DNA of 64,000 nucleotides from Nemertoderma westbladi. Taxonomy: Eukaryota; Xenacoelomorpha; Nemertodermatida; Nemertodermatidae. Each line of letters starts with the position of its first letter. Position 1 is the stretch's first letter. The notes beneath the pieces were generated by a model. The model was not told the DNA's origin, ran no database searches, and worked only from the letters and a program-made list of their open reading frames with translations. Below are positions 32,453 to 42,480 of this stretch, one piece after another. Location: positions 62,001 to 126,000 of the forward strand of contig JAUCBJ010001166.1 in assembly GCA_032718475.1 (NCBI GenBank). Direction: 5' to 3'. The position numbers were made by a program, and so were the translations under genes.

Positions 32453-33346
32453 TGGAGTAAACCATAGAATTCTGTTATTTCCAGTCCAAACATGTTTATC
32501 TCCTTTACGTGTTGTGACAGAAAATCTGTAACAACCTCGACTGTTTCTTCCTCAGGTATATTTGTATACATCGCCGCTATATCAGTACTGAATATAATAG
32601 TGTGGAATAATAGTATAATTAGTGGTGAACATATCGTTTATAACTCTTGGTGGTTGAGTCCGGCCTAAGAGATTCCTAATATTGGCCTTTATTCGAACAG
32701 AATCCTTGTTGGTGGGGTCACGCATGAGTTCCTCGTAAGCGCTTGTGTCACTGGATACACGGTGTTTTCCTTATCGATATAGGTGTTGTAATCGAACACC
32801 GCCAGCCTGCCGCTTTTATCAGTTTTTTTTAATTACAATGTCCTTATTTTTCTTTAGGATCTTTAGAGCCTTCTGTTCTTCCGAGGTTAGGTTCGCTGTT
32901 GATTGGTTCGATTTGAGCGCAAAGTTTGGGTAAATCCCTAGGATGCGTTCTTGTAAATTCTCTAATTCTTGCTCCATAAGTGGTGGTCCTGGATTGGCTT
33001 TAGGTTTCATCGTATCTGGAAATGGGATTCTCGGGAGTGCCGTAGTACTATAGTTGGGGGTTGTACTGGTACTACTGGTATTGGTGCATTAGTTTCTCTG
33101 TGGTTGTGCAGTCCGAGCAGGGCAAAGCGCTGGTCCAGCGAAAGGGTTAATCGTAATAGGTAGTTCCATGCCCAGGTCACTCACTGTTCTAATCATATGG
33201 TCAATATATGTGTGGTGAAGAATACTTGTGACATAAAATAAATAAGTTTGTTGCGATATTTCGGCCAACAGGCTATTATTCAAGCAACTAGACTGTACTA
33301 ACACACTACTGAAACTATACGCACTACTTCCTTTGAACAGATATTC
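32453..33346 (-). pseudogene. Penelope-like element, second reversed copy (internally deleted)
   Basis: The minus strand reads, from 33346 leftwards, pseudo-LTR, N-terminus (MELPITINPFAGPALCPA), a segment with PPLMEQELENLQERILGI (33010-32819), then RT fingers to MYTNIPEEETVEVVTDFLSQ at ~32571. It is the mirror of 30916-32452 but ~450 bases shorter, lacking much of the linker and the KMHKPNNP box. Confidence 0.8.
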
Positions 33347-33482
33347 TGCCATAACACGTAAAGGAGATAAACATGTTTGGACTGGAAATAACTGAATTCT
33401 ATGGTTTACTCCAACTAACCTTAGATAATAGTTACTTTCAGTTTAATAATAAGTTTTATAAACAGTGGTCGGGTTTAGGTGT
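33347..33482 (+). pseudogene. Penelope-like element, short RT fragment
   Basis: Plus-strand sequence corresponding to the reverse of 30780-30915 (RT palm up to the QWSGLG box). The preceding junction, at TTTGAACAGAT, is the same junction seen in reverse at ~30915: both join a pseudo-LTR to the same 5'-truncation point. It ends at the RTE fragment. Confidence 0.8.
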
Positions 33483-33483
33483 C

Positions 33484-34070
33484 TGTTTAGGACCTTCGAA
33501 TACGTAAGGCAAAGGCATGTAGCCTTGAATAGGCTTTCCAGGATTTGGAAGTCACCGACAATTAATCGGAAACTTAAGGTCCGATTATTTAGAGCAGCGG
33601 TAGTTCCAGTACTCCTCTATGGGAGTCCATGCTGGTCTCTAACTGCTGAGGACACCAAATCTCTGGATGGCACATTCAAAAGAATGCTACGCCGGGTTCA
33701 TTGTGTCAAGTACAATGCACACATCTCCAACCAGACACTATATAACATTGGAGGTGTCTCATTGGTTCCCCCAAGCTTGACACTGGAACAAAATCGCCTC
33801 CGCTTTGCAGGACATTGCTTTCGCCGTGAGGACCAGCCAGTGCATAATCTTGTACCTTGGCAGCCTCATGGAGTGAATAAGCATGGTGGACAGCCCATGA
33901 CTTTCTTGAGACGCATCTTAAAGGACACTGGCCTTGAAGATGCGGATGATCTAGCAAATGTCATGGGTGATAGGGAGTTGTGGCGCCGCAATTTTGTTGA
34001 CAAGCCGGCACAGCATTCTTAAAAATGCAGCTGCAATGCAGCATGCCGATCCTAGTAGTAGTAGTAGTAG
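33484..34070 (+). pseudogene. RTE LINE 3' end, 5'-truncated
   Basis: The frame to 34022 carries NRLSRIWKSPTINRKLKVR, LLYGSPCWSLTAEDTKSLD, MLRRVHCVKYNAHISNQTLY and LRFAGHCFRREDQPVHNLV, the C-terminal domain of RTE-like proteins. It ends in KPAQHS, a short UTR and (TAG)n at ~34053-34070. It is almost identical to the copy at 43244-43770. Confidence 0.9.
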
Positions 34071-34124
34071 GTATGCGTAATAAACCATAATGCTCCTCAT
34101 ATTGTCATATTATATACTTTTTAG

Positions 34125-36178
34125 TTGAAATGGTACAAAAAGGACTTGAGCTATGTCAAACCAGTTTCACTAGATGCTGAGAAAGATTTCCAGAACAGAC
34201 ACCCGCTACTCATTAATTTGAATGAATACGAGACTTTTATGACGTTGTTTGGAGACAATATGGTTGACCTTTTGGTTGAGGAGACAAATAGATATGCTAG
34301 AAATACGAAAAACAAGGTTGGTCAATATTCAAAATTATTTCATACATATATGTTTTTATAATATTAATTCCAAATCGATTACAAATTTTGAAATAAATAA
34401 GGGTGTGGGGGGGGGGGGGGTAGTATTTAATTTAGTATTTCTATTAATACAAATTATTATTAGTATTGTTAGTCAAAAGATACAATAAACATTTCAATAA
34501 AATACAAAATACTGTAATGAAAAGATTACTAACACCACATATATACATACTGTATGTGTGTGGTATATTTGAATTATAGGTTGGGTTCAAAGTAACCAAA
34601 TATGAAATGTCTAGCTTTATTGGAATTATTCTTTTATCTGGATATAACCAACGACCTAATCAAAGAATGTACTGGTCTAATGATCTTGATGTCTCGTGTC
34701 CAATAGTGTTAAATTGTATGTCTAGAAACCGATTTCTGGAAATCAAAAGTGTCTTCCATGCGGCTGATAATCAAAATTTAGGCCCTGAAAGAATGGCTAA
34801 GAAGGTTTTACCGCTCTACGATCTGTTAAATAAGAAACTCAGTGAAATTGGAACAATTTCATCAAATATCTCCATTGATGAATCAATGCTTCCTTACTAC
34901 GGCCCCCATTCCTGTAAGCAATTTATCAAGGGCAAGCCCTATAGGTAAGTTAACATAAATTTAATTTTCTTGTCAGATACTGAAATATGAATATTTCTGC
35001 TAATATCATATACATTACTTCTATATACTGGTACAAATTTAAATATAATAAAAAAATATAATATTTATATAATATTATTATATTATGTTATTATTATTAT
35101 ATATTATATTATTATTATATATGTAGCACCTATATATATATACCTGTATAGAACTAAAATATGGATATAATTAAAATATTAATAATATTTAATTTAAAAT
35201 TAACATTGTAAATAAAATAATTGAAAAAAATTAAATTATTTATTTCAATGTATATGATATTCACTTCGTAGGTTTGGATTCAAGCAATGGATTACGGCAA
35301 GTGCTACTGGGTTTCCATACCATGTGGTGATATATGAAGGGAAGGCTGGTACATCGAATGTCAATCGGCCTCTTGGCACAAGAGTTATCCTTGAGGGACT
35401 CGAGTCACTGAAGTTGACAGATCCTGGAGAATATCACGTTTACTTTGATAACTTTTTTACTAGTTACGATCTTTTGTGTAATCTTAGTGACCTAGGCTAT
35501 AAAGCCACTGGCACTGTACGGGCTAATAGGACGAAGAATTGCCCCCTTACAAACGTGCCAGTGATGAAAAAATTGAAACGTGGGAGCTATGACTATAGAA
35601 ATAGCGGTACTGTATGTTTCGTACGATGGAATGATAATCCAGTGGTCACCATAGGAAGTAATGCATTTGGTGTAGCCCCATTACAGAATGCCAAACGGTG
35701 GGTGAAGGGGGTGGGTACAACTGATATAGAACAACCATACGTTATTCATAGTTATAACCAGAACATGGGGGGTGTGGACTTGTTGGACCGGGCACTGGCC
35801 ACCTTTCGTCCTACCATATTTTCAAAGAAATGGTATTTCGGTCTACTAATAAATGCAATAAATATTGCAATGGTGGCATCTTGGCGTATTAGACGCCTTA
35901 TAGACGACAAGAAAACTAAACTCAAACAAATAGATTTCTGGCGTGCAGTGGTGCCATCACTGATTAGGGTGACCCAAAGGGGTGGCGAAAGCCCGTACTT
36001 GAATCGCGTGCCCCACAGTGTCCCTCAGAATGTTCGGTTTGACCATATAGGTCATTCTAGGGTATCTGGTCCAGTTCGTAAGAGTCGGTTGTGCATGGTG
36101 AGCTGTAGGTTGCAGTGTGTAAAGTGTGGAATCCCTCTCCATGGCGGTTGCTTCGATCAATACCATGGTTGGTTGTAG
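34125..36178 (+). CDS. piggyBac transposase / PGBD-like gene, three exons, 5' exon not found
   Basis: Three blocks join in frame through GT..AG borders: 34125-34316, 34580-34944 and 35272-36178. The junctions give NTKNK-VGFK (phase 0) and KPYR-FGFK (phase 2). Motifs of the DDD transposase are present: FIGIILLSGYNQRP, NISIDESMLPYYG, HVYFDNFFTSYDLL and NMGGVDLLDRALATFRP carry the three aspartates. The C-terminal cysteine-rich region (CRLQCVKCGIPLHGGCF) is complete. About 487 residues are seen without a stop; an acceptor TTTTTAG at 34119-34124 implies an upstream exon, probably cut off by the RTE insertion. It could be a recent transposon or a domesticated gene. Terminal repeats were not identified. 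Confidence 0.85.
34317..34579 (+). other. Intron 1 of the piggyBac gene, with 14-G run
   Basis: Begins GTTGGTC after AAG and ends ..GAATTATAG. A run of 14 G sits at 34407-34420. The flanking exons join in frame. Confidence 0.7.
34945..35271 (+). other. Intron 2 of the piggyBac gene
   Basis: Begins GTAAGT and ends TTCGTAG; the interior is almost entirely AT with TATTAT repeats. Splicing restores an arginine codon. Confidence 0.8.
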
Positions 36179-36787
36179 ATATATTGTATTGGAATATGGT
36201 ATTCTATCATTATTTGAAATATTTCATATTTCATTTTACTTATCTCATTTCTTATTTCATTTCATATAACTCTTATCAATGGAATGGGTCTTTGTATTTT
36301 TTGTTATAGCTATACGTTTATACTATGATTTTTGATGTTTGAAAGATTATATTTACTTTCTATTTGCGCAGTGAATGCACTATCCTAATCTCATAAAATT
36401 AATATTTGAAATATCGGGCGAGGGGGGGGGGGGGGGGGGGCACTACAAGCACTACATTGAAATTGTTAACTCAATAATTTTAAATTAAAAACTTTTTTTA
36501 ACATTTGCTTATGCTTATACTCCATTCTACACCCACCAAAGTAGTTATTAACATCAACAATATTGCAATAAGTGTATCATTTACAAACAAATTGGTGTTA
36601 TTTTTATTAATATATAAATACCTCCATAGCGCCCAAGTACTACATTTGTACCCTACCTAATAAATCGAGATTGGTTAAAGTTTTGATACTGTTGTTGAAA
36701 CTACGTTTAAGTTAGACCATTTGGACTTAGTTCTGAAAATATGAATGAATTACCTCGAGTTTTTCGATGTCTGGGTTTTGCTGGGTT
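36179..36787. other. Spacer with 19-G run
   Basis: AT-rich, no gene. A run of 19 G lies at 36422-36440. No piggyBac terminal repeat was recognised, though GGGTTAA occurs at 36782-36788. Confidence 0.5.
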
Positions 36788-36972
36788 AATACTCAAGTTC
36801 ATTTATAACTAAATAATAATACCGCTTACATGTGTTAATAATAGGCCGTGCCACCTGAAGGTTTCTATATATCATTTCATTATATCAATTGGTGCAATAA
36901 TCAGTATAGCAGTAGCAGTAGTTCATAGGAAGTAGTGCGTATAGTTTCAGTAGTGTGGTAGTACAGTCTAGT
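36788..36972 (+). mobile_element. PLE pseudo-LTR, left half
   Basis: Matches the reverse of 24425-24620 (TTATAACTAAATAATAATAC, GGCCGTGCCACCTGAA, GTAGTGCGTATAGTTTCAG) and stops at ..CAGTCTAGT. The missing continuation, TTGCTTGAATAAAAGGC.., is found at 41768. Confidence 0.75.
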
Positions 36973-37012
36973 CGGATATGCGGTTCTTATGTAAACCTAA
37001 AAACAACACAAC

Positions 37013-37043
37013 GTGGGAGGATCCTTCGTGAGGATTCTCCCAC
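37013..37043. repeat. Hairpin, 13-bp stem
   Basis: GTGGGAGGATCCT at 37013-37025 pairs with AGGATTCTCCCAC at 37031-37043 apart from one G-T position, with a 5-base loop. It stands 40 bases inside the left edge of the 4.8-kb block. Confidence 0.7.
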
Positions 37044-38999
37044 ACCGGGCGTAGGCGTTCCAACATTAGTATATAGAAAGTGGAGCTTACTCGGGGCGTT
37101 TTACAACTTCCTAGGAATTATATTCTCTGAAATTTGCCACGTTTGTAGTTTTTGTTACTCTAAGAATTTTGTACGGTTTTGTTTTTTCAATTTAGTTTCC
37201 CAACATTTCCAAATTGGCCACCAAATGTGGATTTTTGCCCCAATTAGGAAACTTCTAGCACTAAATGATTAAATTCGGAGTGAAGGCGACTGAAATCTTC
37301 AAATGTTCTCCAGAGACTTTGTGCGCGGATAAATTTGCAAGTTTCATTAAAAAATTTCGTTTAGCCAAATTTGGCCATTTTGGCCACATTTTAATTTTAC
37401 CCAAAAATTATCAAAATGGTAAATTTTTACATTGTTTTCTCGCTATCACCAAAGCAGCTTGGCCATTTCAATTGAAACTCATACCGAATACATATCCAAT
37501 ACAGTTGTTCATCGGGTCAAAATATTGGCCAAAAATATTTAACAGTATGCCAATAATTTAACTTTTGGCCAATTTTGGGCCAAATTTGGATATTTTTGAC
37601 AATTTTTAAATCGTTATAACTCTGTATCTTTTAATTAGAAGGAAACCGTTCCACTTGCGTTATATAGAGGGAAGATGGGAGTTCCATTACTGTTATTGAT
37701 ATTGTGCGTTGCCTGAATATTAAGGGCCGGAAATTGGGGCCGAAAAATGGTAATTTTGGAAGTTGACAAAATAGGTTTTGGTAGAAAGTGGTTTTCTCCG
37801 AATTGTCTGCTTATATTTTTCTGAAACTTTAACATCACAGATGGATAAGATAGCTCTACATTTTATCCATTTAATCTTAATACAAAAAGTTTTTGCTTCT
37901 TGTAGTAAATAAGGGCCAAACTTAGGAAATCTGTATTTTCTTGAAATTTAGCCTAAAATTAGGCACTCAAAATGCGATATATCGGCTTAAATTGCATTTT
38001 TCCGTAAATCCTTCAAATTAGTTTCTTAGAATTGCTTTGGGCACATCCGTACCAAATTTCATGAAAATCTGAGCAAGTTAAGTATTTTTGGAAGTTTAAC
38101 AAATTTTGGCGAAATTTTTTTTCATTTTTTCATTTTTTTTATTTTAGCTTCAGATTACCTCAAAATATACTATATAGGTACATTTTGGTGTGCTGAATCC
38201 GAATATTCATGCCATTTTCGATTTCAACGTTGTGTGTAGGTATGACAGACAAATAAAAAAAGTCCGTTAAATGACCGTCTTTTTGAAAGTCTGAGGTTTA
38301 GTTTAATAACTTCCTAGGAATTATATTTTCTAAAACTGTGCTCAATTAAAGAACGTTTTAGGATAAGAAAAATAACACTGGCAACAATTTATATGAGTTG
38401 GCCCAACCCACCCAATTTTACTCCAAACAGTCAAATTTTCACTGATTTTTAACGAAATTAACCAATTTTCACCATAAAATTACATATTTATCAAAAATAA
38501 AACAACTTCCTAGGAATTATATTTTTTTTAACTTTGGTCATTTATAGAACATGATAGTAGAACAAAATTGACATATTCCAAAATTTTCAAGAGTTGCACG
38601 AACCTGGTCAATTTTGTGGTCAAATCTGGCCTACGTAGCCACAATTTGGCAATTCCCGGCTCTTAAACTCTTATAGTTTAAAAATCATACCGATTATAAA
38701 TATATTGAGTATAGCAATTGTAAACGCATTAATTACCGTACGTAACAATGAAAATTTCATCGAATACGGTCTTGTTGCACCAGAGTTACAGCGATTTTTA
38801 TAATTGCACATCATATTAAAAATTTCATTATTGTTGTATTATTTAACCATTTTGAAATTCCCTCCATAAATCCATTTGAATATCATAACATGATGGCCTA
38901 CATCAAACACAACCAAAGCCAACCAATGGTACAGCTCTAGCCAATAACAGATAATTTGTATCCTAGCGACGGCAACACTTTTTGTAGTGTGAGGCAGGG

Positions 39000-40260
39000 A
39001 CAAGGCGCCTTGGGCAAGAATAATGAACTCACAGCTGGCTGTGTAGCAGTTACTGGTAGTGTTGCATTTTATATACCGGTCTGCCCCTCCACTGGAACGC
39101 CTGCTGGAGTACTGCAGTAGCGTACCACCGCCCGTACTTTCACAGACCTTACTACAGTAGGCCTACCTCAGTACCTGCCTACTATCAGCTATACATTCCA
39201 CTTGTATTCTAGGCTTGTCTGCATGTTAGCAGGTTTGGTACGGCTGTATGCAGGCAGCAGGTATGGTCTGACGGTTGTTGTATAATTAAATTTAGGCCTA
39301 TTTCAGTATTTCATTTATTATTTGTAAATTTTTAGTGAGCCTAATACCGTGATTGTACTAGGCCTAGCATTTTTCTTTTTTCATGTTATTTCAGTAACCA
39401 ATCCACATTCACCCATTTGGCTAATAACCTCAGGATTTTAGTAAACTCAGGAGTCCGACTTCCCTCTGAAGCTCTGATCTAAGTTCCACCTACCTACCTA
39501 CTGCTTATTTTATACAATCTGCCTGCATTATAGGCCTACTGCAGTTCTAAACTTCAAGTTCGGAAGTTGTAATTCTTATATCCGAGGATCCCTATGAGGT
39601 GAGGATCACTTGCAGCGTATCCTAACAAATCGTCTCCTTCTGCATATCTGCATATAGATCACTGCTGAGTCTTCAACGTTTACGACACAAACTGGCGGAC
39701 TGGGTGCCAGCACGTTTGAGATAACATTCTCGCATATCTCTGGACGGCCAAGGTCGAGAGAGGGTCGTACCGGAACTCTATCATCGCGACTTCAGCCCTT
39801 CGCCTCGTTTCTCCGACGCAATGCTGAAAGATGCAAAAGTGCGCCTACTGGGCATGCTCGAATCAGGTGGGAAAACTACCTGACTACCGGTAGTTCCAAT
39901 CGCATTGTACGTATACGTAAGCAGGACTTCGCTAAAAGCAAACATGCAGGTGAAACTAAAGGGACTTCGTGGTATCGGTACGATTACAGCGCGTGGTTTA
40001 TGGTACTTGCAACGTTTACCGGATGAAATCTTAGGCTCTAGAATCAGCGGCATGAAATACTGAAATACAAAGAGCAAAACTTCCCAGCAATTCAATGCAA
40101 CAGCAAGCGATGAGTTATAATGGGTAGCGTTCCGGAGCGAGTTGGGATCCCCAGTTTAAATTCGCGAGTGGTTCGGGTCCATCAGTCGACCAGACATGCT
40201 TTGGTTCGTTGAGTTTTTAACTTTCATGTCTTCGTTTCATCCAAACCGCATCGGGGTAGG
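39000..40260. promoter_or_regulatory. CpG-richer segment, possible promoter or first-exon region
   Basis: In contrast to the AT-rich surroundings, this stretch has many CG dinucleotides and balanced composition (densest from ~39640 to 40210). A 104-codon minus-strand frame at 39781-40095 shows no recognisable protein. A promoter or unmethylated first exon is one reading; an ancient GC-rich repeat is another. Nothing proves either. Confidence 0.25.
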
Positions 40261-40846
40261 GATACCAAACCACTGCGTTATTTAATGCTTTTTAATTTTG
40301 TTATTGTCTATCGATTGACTTATAGATAACCTGTGCCTATTTTCAGTTACTGTGTTAACAGTTATGACTTCGTATTGGTTTAAATGTATGCCCATGTATT
40401 AATTATTTGTGGTCCTATTGTATATTGCCATGAGCAGAAATTATTTTATTAATTGAACAAATTAAATTCACAATTTAGTATTGAATCTTTAATATATTAT
40501 ACTAAATAATAATAATATTTATTATTATGTAAATATATTAATAGTATAAACAGCTATAGCTATATACCATAACTATATTGTTATATTTCATAATTAAAAT
40601 TTGTTTAATAAATTTTTTTGCATTTTATAGAAATACTGATATATTTTTTTAGCGTATTTACAAAAGCAAATAATATAAAGGTGCTTTTGTGATAATTATG
40701 CAAATAAATTTTTTATTTTAATGCAAATACTTACAGTAATATTAACCAAGTATTTTGTTAAACAGTAAAATTTAGTTTTCATTCTTTGATAAATTTTTTT
40801 GTTGGTTTTAAATAAAATTTGAAATATTTTTGGTACTAAACAAGAT

Positions 40847-40893
40847 CCCCAATGTTCCGTCAACACCTTGGGTTGACGAAAGGGACATTGGGG
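40847..40893. repeat. Imperfect hairpin
   Basis: CCCCAATGT at 40847 pairs with ACATTGGGG ending at 40893, and inside it CGTCAAC pairs with GTTGACG. A 13-C run follows at 40917. Confidence 0.6.
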
Positions 40894-41767
40894 CTAATCT
40901 CTAATAAGGAATTCTACCCCCCCCCCCCCTCCTTACTTTCGGACTAACAATTAGTAAATTGTGGATTTCAGTTTCCAACAATTCCATTTAAATCGCACTC
41001 TTATATGAACAGAACTTCACAGTCTAGTCCAATATTACAATTGTTTGTGAATTCTAATTGTTTGTGAAACATATATGTTTCATCATAATATGAATTTTTT
41101 ACAGTTTTGATATTATACTGACATCGTAAATGTTACTGAAAGATGGCACAGCCGAATTTTATTTAGTAGGTATGGGCCCTGGGCAGCAAACTTGTGGTGC
41201 TGTATGTTGGTACAGTACATTAATAGTTGTTATGGGTAAAATTAATTATTGCGGAATTTCAGAACAGTATCATAATGTTAATAACCTACTGTATTAACTT
41301 TATGATGTTTAGGATGCATATTTGGTGTACAGAATCGATAATGGATATACCCTGTGTTCCTATTAAAGTACTGATAATGTAATAATATATATGATTATTG
41401 CTTATTAGTTTTTTTTTAATAATAAAAATAAGATATTAATTATTATAAAACAAAGAATCTTAATAATGAAATTATTAAGAGTTAATTAAGCCACCGCAAA
41501 CTGACGTTACAAGGCGGGAAATTGAGACTACTACTAAGACAAACACAGTAACATGGACTGGCAGACATGAGTGTGGTTCTATGTACTAATACAGTAATGC
41601 GATATTTGTGTAAGTATTTGGGGAGTATCAAGAGAGGTGGGAGAGGCTGATTTTCCTCTATTGCTGCTGGATTTTCTATTCCTCCGTTTCTATACCGTCC
41701 ACCCCCCCCCCCCCCCCCCCCCCCCTCTCTGTCTACCACCCTCCCTCCCCTAGCACCCGCATCCCTT

Positions 41768-41925
41768 GTTGCTTGAATAAAAGGCTGTTGGCCGAAATAT
41801 CGCAACAAACTTATATTTTATATGTCACAAGTATTGGTCTTCACCACACCTATATTGACAATATGATTATACAGTGACCTGGGCACGGAACTACCTATTA
41901 CGATCGATAGGTAAAGGCTATTAAG
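41768..41925 (+). mobile_element. PLE pseudo-LTR right half and start of PLE body
   Basis: Continues the pseudo-LTR exactly where 36972 stops (GTTGCTTGAATAAAAGGCTG, then TTGGCCGAAATATCGCAAC), then runs into sequence matching 31060-31100 (GTGACCTGGGCACGGAA). The body ends within ~60 bases. Confidence 0.75.
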
Positions 41926-42358
41926 CCGTATTAGCTGATAACTAAAAAATAAGTAAGAGACCAATATTTTTAAATTATAGACAAATACTTTACTCAAAGG
42001 TTCGAATAATCTACTTAAACAGGACCAGTTAATAAAAGCCTTGACAGAGGTCGTCAAAGGCATTGAACCACTACTAAAAAATTTGGTAAACGTTATGTCT
42101 TAGTTAGCACCCAGGTTCAATGCGCTTCGCCACTCAAACAGCAGGAAGTGTTGGTTTTGATATTCACCAGTTAATTCAGTCTTCCATCATGTTCATGGCA
42201 AGACAAAGGCTTTACGTAATTAAATGAGAATCATAAGAAAACTAAACTGAATTTTTCAGAATTAGAATAGGCAGAAAGTGAACAATAGGTTGTATTAGGC
42301 ATAAAGGTACCATACAAAAGGACCAAATACAAATACTTCAGAAACTTTCGCCATACCA

Positions 42359-42480
42359 TAGGAGCAGCCTTTGTACCAATTCGAAAGGTATTCAAATGTA
42401 CTAGAGTAAGCATTATCACGATTACAACTAGATTCCAGGGGTGACTCAGGTGACGAATGTGTGTTACATGTTTGTTTTCT
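42359..42480 (-). CDS. Candidate third DEG/ENaC exon
   Basis: The minus strand reads CNTHSSPESPLESSCNRDNA and STFEYLSNWYKGCSYG before a possible donor (ATG|GTATGG). Cysteine spacing fits an extracellular region but no family motif is diagnostic. The acceptor is weak. Confidence 0.35.

Larger units (their letters stand above)
36973..41767. other. 4.8-kb block of unknown nature splitting a PLE pseudo-LTR
   Basis: No coding region was recognised. It contains a near-terminal hairpin (37013-37043), three copies of ACTTCCTAGGAATTATATT (37106, 38309, 38505), many TTTGGCCA-type motifs (37370-37600), a CpG-richer stretch (39000-40260), a hairpin (40847-40893) and C runs (40917-40929, 41702-41725). 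Both flanks are adjoining halves of one pseudo-LTR and share a GT dinucleotide, so the block behaves as one insertion. Confidence 0.5.

Noticed and set aside
39781-40095. 104-codon minus-strand gene
   Set aside because: No recognisable domain; the open frame is expected from the GC-rich composition.
36973-41767. Helitron
   Set aside because: It starts with C not TC at the exact boundary, lacks CTRR at the far end and has no Rep/helicase; left as unknown.
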